Source of the DNA: Lachnospiraceae bacterium
GTDB taxonomy: Bacteria; Bacillota; Clostridia; Lachnospirales; Lachnospiraceae
Assembly: GCA_900770325.1 (NCBI GenBank)
Contig: CAAGKE010000151.1
Span: forward strand, 1-6,193
Reading direction: 5' to 3'
DNA length: 6,193 bases
This document shows positions 1 to 5,987 of the stretch, in pieces; position 1 is the stretch's first letter, and each line of letters opens with the position of its first letter. Under the pieces are notes generated by a model. It saw only the letters and a program-made list of their open reading frames with translations, made no database searches and was not told where the DNA came from. Made by a program: the position numbers and the translations under genes.

Positions 1-1
1 C

Positions 2-1387
2 CTTTTGCTTCCGGCAGCAGAAAAGCTCTTTCCGGTAAAAAACCGTCTTGGAAAAGCCTGGATAGCATCCTGTGTACTGCAGATCGGAACATTGCCTGTA
101 GTGATGCATTCCTTTTATCAGATAACACCTTATGCACCTCTTATAAATCTGGCTGTTGTACCCTGTATGTCGCTGGTAATGGTATCAGGGCTGGCCGGTG
201 GACTGGCGGGACTGGTGAGCCCGGCAGCAGGGACTGTTCTGGCTGCCCCCTGCCATTATCTGCTGAGACTGTTTGAACTGCTCTGCCGTCTGGAAAGGAA
301 GCTCCCGGGTGCGGTGATCATTACAGGCTGCCCCTCAGGCTGGAAGATAGCTGTATACTATGGGCTTCTTTCAGTAATCTGCATTGCTGCATTTTATGGT
401 ATGGGGAACAGAGGAGCATTTCCTGCGGAAAAAATCTTGAACAGGATACGTATTGCCGGAAGGCAGAAAAAAACAGGAATGGTGCTCATGTACCGTTTTG
501 GTACGGCAGTCATTCTTATGGCAGCGATATTGCTGCTGGGGAGCAGATCTCCCTGTGAACTTCGGATAACCTTTCTGGATGTGGGACAGGGAGATGGTAT
601 TTTACTGGAGGCAGGTGATTTTACCTGTCTGATTGACGGGGGAAGCAGTTCTGTGGATCAGGTATGGCAGTACCGGATCGAAAGCACTCTGAAATATTAT
701 GGAATCAGCAGACTTGACGCGGTCTTTCTGTCTCATGGGGACCAGGATCATATCAGCGGAATCCAGGAAATGCTGGAGAAATATGAAGAGAATCTGTTCG
801 GAGTCAATGTGGGCGGTATTACTCTGGGAAAGCTGGTATTTCCGGATACCGGATACGAGGATGAGAAGCTGGAGACTCTGGCTTCTGAAGCGGCAAAACA
901 TTCCATTGCTGTGGAACACCTGAAAGCGGGCGGAGGAATACGAATGGGAAGTCTGCAGCTTTCCTGTCTTTCTCCGTCACCGGAAAACAGCGTGGGAGAT
1001 TCGAATCAGGATTCCATGGTACTTTTCCTGAAATATGGAGATTTTTCCGCTTTATTTACCGGAGATCTGGAAAAGGAAGGAGAACAGATGCTCCTGGAAC
1101 GATACGGCAGCCGGGTATCCGGAGTTACGCTGCTTAAGGTGGGGCATCACGGGTCTAAGTCCGGGACATCAGAAGCCTTTCTGTCTGTGCAGTCTCCACG
1201 GGCCGCAGTTATTTCCTGCGGAAAAAATAACCGATACGGGCATCCTGCAGAGGAACTGCTGGAGCGGCTGAACAGGTACCGGACGGAGATTTTCCGTACG
1301 GATCAGGATGGCGCAGTTACAGTTTGGATGGAAAGGGGACAGGTCCGGGTGAAAGCATATACAAGGGTTTCCGATGCTGACAGGTAA
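2..1387 (+). CDS. comEC: ComEC/Rec2 DNA-uptake channel protein, 3' part (5' end outside window)
   Basis: ComEC forms the inner-membrane channel through which single-stranded DNA enters during natural transformation. The reading frame is open to the left edge, so about 461 C-terminal residues are present and the N-terminus is lost; the TTG at base 5 is not a credible start. The first 135 or so residues are hydrophobic and match the end of the Competence membrane domain, including ITPYAPLINLAVVP at bases 119-160. Another membrane segment lies near bases 485-540. A complete metallo-beta-lactamase-like domain follows: DVGQGD (578-595), SHGDQDH with its metal-ligand His/Asp residues (731-751), FTGD (1055-1066), GHHGS (1142-1156) and YGHP near 1235-1246. 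In this family the domain is thought to degrade the non-transported strand. No frameshift is seen. The family assignment is secure; whether the organism is actually competent cannot be told. The gene ends 100 bases before dgt, with no obvious terminator. Confidence 0.95.
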   Translation, partial: LLLPAAEKLFPVKNRLGKAWIASCVLQIGTLPVVMHSFYQITPYAPLINLAVVPCMSLVMVSGLAGGLAGLVSPAAGTVLAAPCHYLLRLFELLCRLERKLPGAVIITGCPSGWKIAVYYGLLSVICIAAFYGMGNRGAFPAEKILNRIRIAGRQKKTGMVLMYRFGTAVILMAAILLLGSRSPCELRITFLDVGQGDGILLEAGDFTCLIDGGSSSVDQVWQYRIESTLKYYGISRLDAVFLSHGDQDHISGIQEMLEKYEENLFGVNVGGITLGKLVFPDTGYEDEKLETLASEAAKHSIAVEHLKAGGGIRMGSLQLSCLSPSPENSVGDSNQDSMVLFLKYGDFSALFTGDLEKEGEQMLLERYGSRVSGVTLLKVGHHGSKSGTSEAFLSVQSPRAAVISCGKNNRYGHPAEELLERLNRYRTEIFRTDQDGAVTVWMERGQVRVKAYTRVSDADR

Positions 1388-1401
1388 CAAACATATTGCC
1401 G

Positions 1402-1430
1402 CTGACAAAAGAGGGAATTTATGTTAATAT
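1402..1430 (+). promoter_or_regulatory. Sigma-A-type promoter with extended -10, upstream of dgt
   Basis: CTGACA at 1402-1407 matches the -35 consensus TTGACA at five of six bases. After exactly 17 bases comes TAATAT at 1425-1430, four of six to TATAAT, preceded by TG at 1422-1423 in the extended -10 position. The predicted transcription start is near 1437, which gives a leader of about 50 bases before dgt. It lies in the only gap of any size in the window and would naturally head the dgt-dnaG-rpoD-trmK operon. A TATGAT at 1428-1433 is closer to the -10 consensus but has poor spacing (20 bases) to the same -35. This is inferred from sequence only. Confidence 0.55.
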
Positions 1431-1471
1431 GATACCAGAGTGAAAAAAGCAGCGGCCAGTATATGAGCGGG

Positions 1472-1480
1472 AAAAGGAGG
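1472..1480 (+). promoter_or_regulatory. Ribosome binding site of dgt
   Basis: AAAAGGAGG is a near-perfect anti-16S match. It lies 7 bases before GTG at 1488 and 10 bases before ATG at 1491. The two codons are adjacent and in frame (GTG ATG). The 7-base spacing slightly favours GTG; starting at the ATG would only remove one residue. Confidence 0.8.
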
Positions 1481-1487
1481 GATTGCA

Positions 1488-2498
1488 GTGATGACGATTC
1501 GGGAAGAAGCGGAAAACAGGGAACGGGAATTTTTCAGCCCTTATGCGGCATTGAGCAGTGAGAGCCGGGGAAGAGACCGGGATGAGCCGCCCTGTGATAT
1601 CCGTACGGCATATCAGCGGGACAGAGACAGGATCCTGCACAGCAAATCCTTTCGCAGGCTGAAGCATAAGACCCAGGTATTTTTAAGTCCCCAGGGGGAT
1701 CATTACAGAACCCGTCTTACTCATACTCTGGAGGTATCCCAGCTTTCCCGCACCATCGCAAAGGCTTTGCGGCTGAATGATGATCTGGCGGATGCGATCG
1801 CGCTGGGGCATGACCTGGGACATACACCCTTTGGACATTCCGGGGAAAAGGCACTGGATATGGTATGTCCCTGCGGCTTTGCCCATTATGAGCAGAGTGT
1901 CCGGGTGGTGGAACTGCTGGAGAAAAAGGGAGAAGGCCTGAATCTGACCTGGGAAGTCCGGGATGGGATACGGAATCACCGGACCAGCGGGACACCCCAT
2001 ACACTGGAGGGGAAGATTGTACGATATTGTGATAAGATTGCCTATATCAATCATGATATTGATGATGCGGAGCGGGCCGGTATCCTGAGGGAGGAGGATA
2101 TTCCACTGGAATACCGGGAAACCATGGGATATTCCACCAGAGAACGCCTGAATATCCTGATCCATGATGTGATCCGCAACAGCAAGGATATTGATGACAT
2201 TGTGATGTCTCCTCATATGGAAGCCAGCATGCAGGGGCTGCGCCGGTTTATGTTTGAGCATGTGTATCACAATCCGGTGGCGAAGCATGAGGAAGGACGG
2301 GCCATGGGGCTGATCCAGCAGCTGTATGAGTATTATGTCCGTCATATTGAAGAGCTGCCTGCAGAATATATGGATCTGATTGAGAAAAAGGGCGAGCCGG
2401 AAGAGCGGGTGGTTTGTGATTACATATCCGGCATGACGGATCAGTATTCTGTACAGAAGTTTCAGGAATTATTCGTGCCCAAGTCATGGCAGGTATAG
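1488..2498 (+). CDS. dgt: HD-domain deoxyguanosinetriphosphate triphosphohydrolase-like protein (dNTPase)
   Basis: This family hydrolyses dNTPs (classically dGTP) to the deoxynucleoside and triphosphate, in the cytoplasm, and so influences dNTP pools. At 336 residues it has the size of the shorter dGTPase-like type found in Firmicutes, smaller than enterobacterial Dgt. The N-terminal part carries the family signature SFRRLKHKTQVF (about residues 53-64) and RTRLTHTLEV. The HD metal site is visible as H79, the H108-D109 pair within GHDLGHTPFGH, and a distal aspartate D182 in CDKIAYINHD. H112 and H117 lie in the same conserved loop. The start is GTG, chosen on ribosome binding site spacing; ATG one codon later is the alternative. 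A candidate promoter lies upstream and dnaG follows after 39 bases, suggesting co-transcription. Family membership is firm; the preferred nucleotide and any allosteric activation cannot be read from the sequence. Confidence 0.93.
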   Translation: MMTIREEAENREREFFSPYAALSSESRGRDRDEPPCDIRTAYQRDRDRILHSKSFRRLKHKTQVFLSPQGDHYRTRLTHTLEVSQLSRTIAKALRLNDDLADAIALGHDLGHTPFGHSGEKALDMVCPCGFAHYEQSVRVVELLEKKGEGLNLTWEVRDGIRNHRTSGTPHTLEGKIVRYCDKIAYINHDIDDAERAGILREEDIPLEYRETMGYSTRERLNILIHDVIRNSKDIDDIVMSPHMEASMQGLRRFMFEHVYHNPVAKHEEGRAMGLIQQLYEYYVRHIEELPAEYMDLIEKKGEPEERVVCDYISGMTDQYSVQKFQELFVPKSWQV

Positions 2499-2520
2499 AA
2501 TAGGCAGATATGATTTAGAT

Positions 2521-2526
2521 AAGGAG
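2521..2526 (+). promoter_or_regulatory. Ribosome binding site of dnaG
   Basis: AAGGAG lies 11 bases before ATG at 2538, slightly longer than the spacing elsewhere in the window. A TAA at 2520-2522 closes the frame just upstream, so no other start fits. The longer spacing may mean modest translation of primase, which is normally kept scarce, but that is inference. Confidence 0.65.
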
Positions 2527-2537
2527 ATGCAGGTGTT

Positions 2538-4304
2538 ATGTACTACCCGGAGGATGTGATAGAAGAGGTAAGGACAAGGAATGACATTGTGGATGTGATC
2601 TCAGGTTATGTGAAACTGCAGCGGAGAGGCAGTTCCTACTTTGGACTTTGTCCTTTTCACAATGAGAAATCTCCTTCTTTTTCCGTCAGCCCTTCCAAGC
2701 AGATGTATTACTGCTTTGGCTGCGGAGCGGGAGGAAATGTCCTGACCTTTGTGATGGAATATGAGAATTACAGTTTTCCGGAAGCCTTGAAGTATCTGGC
2801 GGACCGGGTCGGGGTGAAACTGCCGGAGCAGGAGTATTCTCCGGAGGCGAAGCGGCAGCAGGATCTGCGAACCGCGATCCTGAATGTAAATAAAATGGCG
2901 GGCAAATATTATTATTATCAGCTCCGTACGGAGGCGGGAAAGCAGGGGATGGATTATCTGCGGAGCCGGCAGCTTTCGGACGAGACGATGCGCAGCTTTG
3001 GGCTGGGATATGCGACAAAATACAGCGATGGTCTTTACAAATATCTGAAGCAAAAAGGTATCAGTGATGAACTGCTGATGCAGTCCGGGCTGATGAATGT
3101 GGATGAAAAGCGGGGGATGTATGATAAATTCTGGAACCGGGTCATTTTTCCTATTATGGATGTGAACAACCGGATTATTGGTTTCGGCGGCCGTGTTATG
3201 GGGGATGGAAAACCCAAATATCTGAATTCTCCGGAAACAAAAGTCTTTGACAAGAGCCGGAATCTGTACGGGCTGAATGTGGCCCGGACTTCACGGGAAA
3301 AGTATCTGATCGTCTGTGAAGGATATATGGATGTGATCTCCATGCATCAGGCGGGCTTTACCAATGCGGTGGCTTCCCTGGGAACGGCGCTGACCAGCCA
3401 GCATGCATCACTTCTCAAACGGTATACTGATGAGGTGATCTTAAGCTATGACAGTGATGAGGCAGGTGTCCGGGCAGCATTGCGGGCGATTCCCATGATG
3501 AAGGAGGCAGGGCTGACCGCAAGGGTGCTTCGGCTGGCTCCCTATAAGGATCCGGATGAATTTATGAAAGCCATGGGCCCGGAGGCCTTCCGGGAACGGC
3601 TTGACCAGGCGCAGAACAGTTTTCTGTTCGAAGTGGAGATTCTGGAAAAGCAGTATGATATGAAGGATCCGGAGGCTAAGACGAAGTTTTTTCTGGCAGT
3701 GGCCCAGAAAATCGCCGGTTTTGAACTGGAGGTGGAGCGGGAGAATTATATTGAAGCCATTGCCCAGACCTATCATACCAGTTTTGACGGCCTGCGTAAG
3801 ATGGTGCTGCGCTGTCTGATGAAGGGAGAACTGCCTGTGCGGCCGGAGATAAAGACTGCCCGCAAAATGGGAGAAAAAGAGGATGGTTCTCTGAAATCCC
3901 AGCGTATGCTTCTGACCTGGCTGACGGAATATAAAAGTCTTTATCAGGCAATCAGGCCATATATTTTACCGGAGGATTTTTCCACGGATTTTTATCGCCA
4001 GGTGGCCTCTCTGCTGTTTGCCCAGCTGGAAGAGGGACAGGTGAATCCGGCAAAGATCATTGACTGTTTTACGGATGCTGAGGAGCAGCGTCAGGCGGCT
4101 TCCCTTTTTAACACACAGGTTCCGGTACAGACGGAAGAGGAGCAGAAAAAGGCAATACGGGAAACAATCCGCAAAGTGATGGAGACGGCCCTGGAGCAGC
4201 GAAGCGCCAGCCTGGATCCTTCCGATATCGCTTCTCTGCAGAAGATGATCGAAGGAAAAAGAAAGCTGCAGGAACTGGACAGACTGCATATTTCTCTGGA
4301 ATAA
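2538..4304 (+). CDS. dnaG: DNA primase
   Basis: DnaG synthesises the short RNA primers for the lagging strand and for replication initiation, working with the replicative helicase at the fork. The protein has 588 residues, normal for the family (about 580-605). The N-terminal CHC2 zinc ribbon is intact: C38, H41, C59 and C62 in CPFHNEKSPSFSVSP and YCFGCGAGGN. The catalytic core includes RVIFPI and IIGFGGR at about residues 200-215 and YLNSPET just after. The Toprim metal-binding residues are present: E261 in CEGYMDV, and D305 and D307 in SYDSDEAG. The C-terminal portion, from about residue 450, is the more variable helicase-interacting domain, and the protein ends with a KLQELDRLHI-type helix often seen in clostridial primases. 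It sits 39 bases after dgt and 32 before rpoD, the classic primase-sigma arrangement. Nothing is truncated or missing. Confidence 0.98.
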   Translation: MYYPEDVIEEVRTRNDIVDVISGYVKLQRRGSSYFGLCPFHNEKSPSFSVSPSKQMYYCFGCGAGGNVLTFVMEYENYSFPEALKYLADRVGVKLPEQEYSPEAKRQQDLRTAILNVNKMAGKYYYYQLRTEAGKQGMDYLRSRQLSDETMRSFGLGYATKYSDGLYKYLKQKGISDELLMQSGLMNVDEKRGMYDKFWNRVIFPIMDVNNRIIGFGGRVMGDGKPKYLNSPETKVFDKSRNLYGLNVARTSREKYLIVCEGYMDVISMHQAGFTNAVASLGTALTSQHASLLKRYTDEVILSYDSDEAGVRAALRAIPMMKEAGLTARVLRLAPYKDPDEFMKAMGPEAFRERLDQAQNSFLFEVEILEKQYDMKDPEAKTKFFLAVAQKIAGFELEVERENYIEAIAQTYHTSFDGLRKMVLRCLMKGELPVRPEIKTARKMGEKEDGSLKSQRMLLTWLTEYKSLYQAIRPYILPEDFSTDFYRQVASLLFAQLEEGQVNPAKIIDCFTDAEEQRQAASLFNTQVPVQTEEEQKKAIRETIRKVMETALEQRSASLDPSDIASLQKMIEGKRKLQELDRLHISLE

Positions 4305-4331
4305 GGCAACACTTATGCCATAAGGAGGCAT
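4305..4331 (+). promoter_or_regulatory. Ribosome binding site of rpoD within two alternative small hairpins
   Basis: The dnaG-rpoD gap holds TAAGGAGG at 4321-4328, 8 bases before ATG at 4337, a strong site that fixes the rpoD start. Around it, ATGCC (4315-4319) can pair with GGCAT (4327-4331), leaving a 7-base loop that contains most of the Shine-Dalgarno sequence. The same TGCC can instead pair with GGCA at 4305-4308, with another 7-base loop, which would free the site. The two pairings exclude each other. The stems are only 5 and 4 base pairs, so function as a switch is speculative; the binding site itself is well supported. Confidence 0.5.
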
Positions 4332-4336
4332 CCGTT

Positions 4337-5209
4337 ATGGTATCAGAGAAGCAGGAGCTGCTGGCATTGCCGGAAGGAATGTCCAGTGAAGATCCGGTAC
4401 ACATGTATTTAAAAGAAATTGGAAAGGTACCGCTGTTGTCCCAGGAAGAAGAAAACGAACTTTCGAAGCGATTAAAGGAAGGGGATACAGAGGCAGGAAA
4501 GCGGCTGGCGGAAGCCAACCTGAGGCTGGTGGTAAGTATTGCCAAGCGCTACGTGGGCAGAGGCATGCTGCTGCCGGATCTGATTCAGGAGGGCAATCTG
4601 GGACTGATGAAGGCAGTAGATAAATTTGACTATGAACGGGGATACCGGTTCAGCACCTATGCCACCTGGTGGATCAGGCAGGCTATTACTCGGGCGATCG
4701 CGGATCAGGGCAGGACCATAAGAATCCCGGTGCATATGGTGGAGACGGTGAACCGGATCCGTAAGGTATCCCGGAGCATGACGCAGAATCTGGGACGGGA
4801 GCCTTCTGCGGATGAACTGTCCCAGGTAATGCAGATGCCGCGGCAGCAGGTGGTGGAGATTTTACGGATCATGATGGATCCGGTGTCGCTGGAAATGCCT
4901 GTGGGAGATGAAGAAGAGGCACATCTGGGGGATTTTATGCCGGATATGCGTCAGCCTGCCCCGGCGGAAGAGGCAGCTTTTCGCATGATGCAGGGGCAGA
5001 TCGCAGAAGTGATGGCTACTTTGACAGAGCGGGAACGGCAGGTCTTGAATTTGCGATTTGGCCTGGAGGACGGGGAAGTGCATACTCTGGAGGAAGTGGG
5101 AGAGCAGTTTCATGTGACCAGAGAGCGCATCCGGCAGATAGAGGCCAAAGCGCTCCGCAAGCTGCGCCATCCCAGCCGCAGCAGAAAACTAAGGGATTAT
5201 CTGGAATAG
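4337..5209 (+). CDS. rpoD: Primary-type RNA polymerase sigma-70 factor lacking region 1.1
   Basis: This is a housekeeping-type sigma factor that directs RNA polymerase to -35/-10 promoters. It has 290 residues, against about 370 for typical Firmicute SigA. Region 1.2 begins at about residue 18 (DPVHMYLKEIG, 19-29). Region 2 spans about 54-124, with the core-binding and -10 recognition segment FDYERGYRFSTYATWWIRQA at 97-116. Region 3 covers about 130-208, including the GDFMPD finger segment (198-203). Region 4 ends in the helix-turn-helix LEEVGEQFHVTRERIRQIEA (251-270). All regions that contact core enzyme and promoter look intact and close to consensus, which argues for a primary sigma rather than a specialised one. 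The N-terminal region 1.1 is absent. The ATG has an excellent Shine-Dalgarno site 8 bases upstream, and dnaG ends only 32 bases before it, leaving no room for a longer N-terminus. Position after dnaG supports the name rpoD (sigA); a group 2 paralogue in this slot is less likely but possible. Confidence 0.93.
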   Translation: MVSEKQELLALPEGMSSEDPVHMYLKEIGKVPLLSQEEENELSKRLKEGDTEAGKRLAEANLRLVVSIAKRYVGRGMLLPDLIQEGNLGLMKAVDKFDYERGYRFSTYATWWIRQAITRAIADQGRTIRIPVHMVETVNRIRKVSRSMTQNLGREPSADELSQVMQMPRQQVVEILRIMMDPVSLEMPVGDEEEAHLGDFMPDMRQPAPAEEAAFRMMQGQIAEVMATLTERERQVLNLRFGLEDGEVHTLEEVGEQFHVTRERIRQIEAKALRKLRHPSRSRKLRDYLE

Positions 5210-5239
5210 GGAAAGGAATAAGAAAACAGGAAAAGTACA

Positions 5240-5956
5240 ATGGAATTATCGAAAAGATTAACCGCCGTGGCTGCTCTTGTGACACCGGGAAGTCGGTTGG
5301 CTGATGTGGGCACGGATCACGGCTACATACCCATCTGGCTGGTAAAAAACGGCAGGATTCCCTGTGCCGTTGCCATGGATGTGAACAAAGGGCCGCTGCT
5401 TCGGGCAGAAGAGAATATCCGGGAAGAAGGGCTGGAAGAGAAAATAAAGACCCGTCTGTCCGACGGGCTGAAGGAGCTTTGTCCGGGGGAAGCAGATGCG
5501 GCAGTGATCGCCGGAATGGGAGGCGCACTGACCATCTATATTCTGGAGGCCGCAAGCAGGGTGCTGCCCGGAATGCAGGAGCTGATTCTGCAGCCTCAGT
5601 CTGAAATTGCAAAGGTGAGACGCTGGCTGGAGGATCAGGGCTGGCAGATCGCGGAAGAAGATATGGTGGAAGAGGATGGAAAGTATTATCCCATGATGAA
5701 AGCAGTTCACGGGCAGCAGACCCGGATGCGTAAGATCGATGCCTGCTATGGACCGGTCTTGTTGAAGAAAAAGCATCCCTGCCTGTTACAGTATCTGCAG
5801 TGGGAGCGTCAGGTAAAAGAAAAGGTGCTGCAGCAGCTCGGTCAGGCTTCGGGGGAGAAAGTGCTGGAGCGCAGGCATGAGATAGAGCAGCTTCTGGAAC
5901 TGAATCGTCTGGCGCAGGAGGAAATAGGAGGCCATACGGGTATCGCAATTGAATAA
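5240..5956 (+). CDS. trmK: tRNA (adenine-22-N1)-methyltransferase
   Basis: TrmK uses S-adenosylmethionine to methylate N1 of adenine 22 in the D-loop of certain tRNAs in the cytoplasm. The 238-residue length fits the family, including the Bacillus protein formerly called YqfN. The class I methyltransferase fold is visible: motif I as ADVGTDHGYIP (21-31), an acidic residue at the end of strand 2 (D47 in AMDVN), the family motif AGMGG (91-95), and LQPQSE (117-122). The last 55 or so residues, after about 180, are rich in Glu, Lys, Gln and Leu and look like the helical coiled-coil extension typical of TrmK. The gene begins 30 bases after rpoD. Its ribosome binding site is weak (AGGA at 5228-5231, 8 bases before the ATG), suggesting lower expression than rpoD or dependence on translation from upstream. 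A location just downstream of dnaG-sigma is common in Firmicutes. Confidence 0.93.
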   Translation: MELSKRLTAVAALVTPGSRLADVGTDHGYIPIWLVKNGRIPCAVAMDVNKGPLLRAEENIREEGLEEKIKTRLSDGLKELCPGEADAAVIAGMGGALTIYILEAASRVLPGMQELILQPQSEIAKVRRWLEDQGWQIAEEDMVEEDGKYYPMMKAVHGQQTRMRKIDACYGPVLLKKKHPCLLQYLQWERQVKEKVLQQLGQASGEKVLERRHEIEQLLELNRLAQEEIGGHTGIAIE

Positions 5957-5970
5957 CAGTCAGTTTTAGG

Positions 5971-5978
5971 AAAAGGAG
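5971..5978 (+). promoter_or_regulatory. Ribosome binding site deciding the start of the last gene
   Basis: AAAAGGAG directly abuts ATG at 5979, with no spacing, but stands 9 bases before an in-frame TTG at 5988. This favours the TTG as the initiation codon. The ATG could only be served by a weaker AGGA at 5968-5971 (7-base spacing). Confidence 0.55.
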
Positions 5979-5987
5979 ATGAGAAGA

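Noticed and set aside
1035..1271. Out-of-frame 78-codon + strand frame within comEC
   Set aside because: Overlaps the conserved metallo-beta-lactamase motifs in another phase; sequence shows no domain of its own.
1388..1487. Rho-independent terminator after comEC
   Set aside because: No compact GC stem followed by a T-run; the only inverted repeat has a 45-base loop and no T tract.
1683..2345. 220-codon open frame on the - strand inside dgt
   Set aside because: Fully antisense to a gene with an intact HD site; the translation has no recognisable family and is a by-product of codon bias.
2486..2514. Possible promoter just upstream of dnaG (ATGGCA, 17 bases, TATGAT)
   Set aside because: The -10 is good (five of six) but the -35 is only four of six and overlaps the end of dgt; the start would fall on the ribosome binding site itself. 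Not strong enough to list as a feature.
2907..2920. ATT/TAT short tandem run in dnaG
   Set aside because: Simply encodes four consecutive tyrosines in the linker after the zinc domain; no sign of slippage or frame change.
2601..3053. 150-codon open frame on the - strand inside dnaG
   Set aside because: Antisense to the primase zinc-binding domain and start of the core, no ribosome binding site of note, no recognisable protein.
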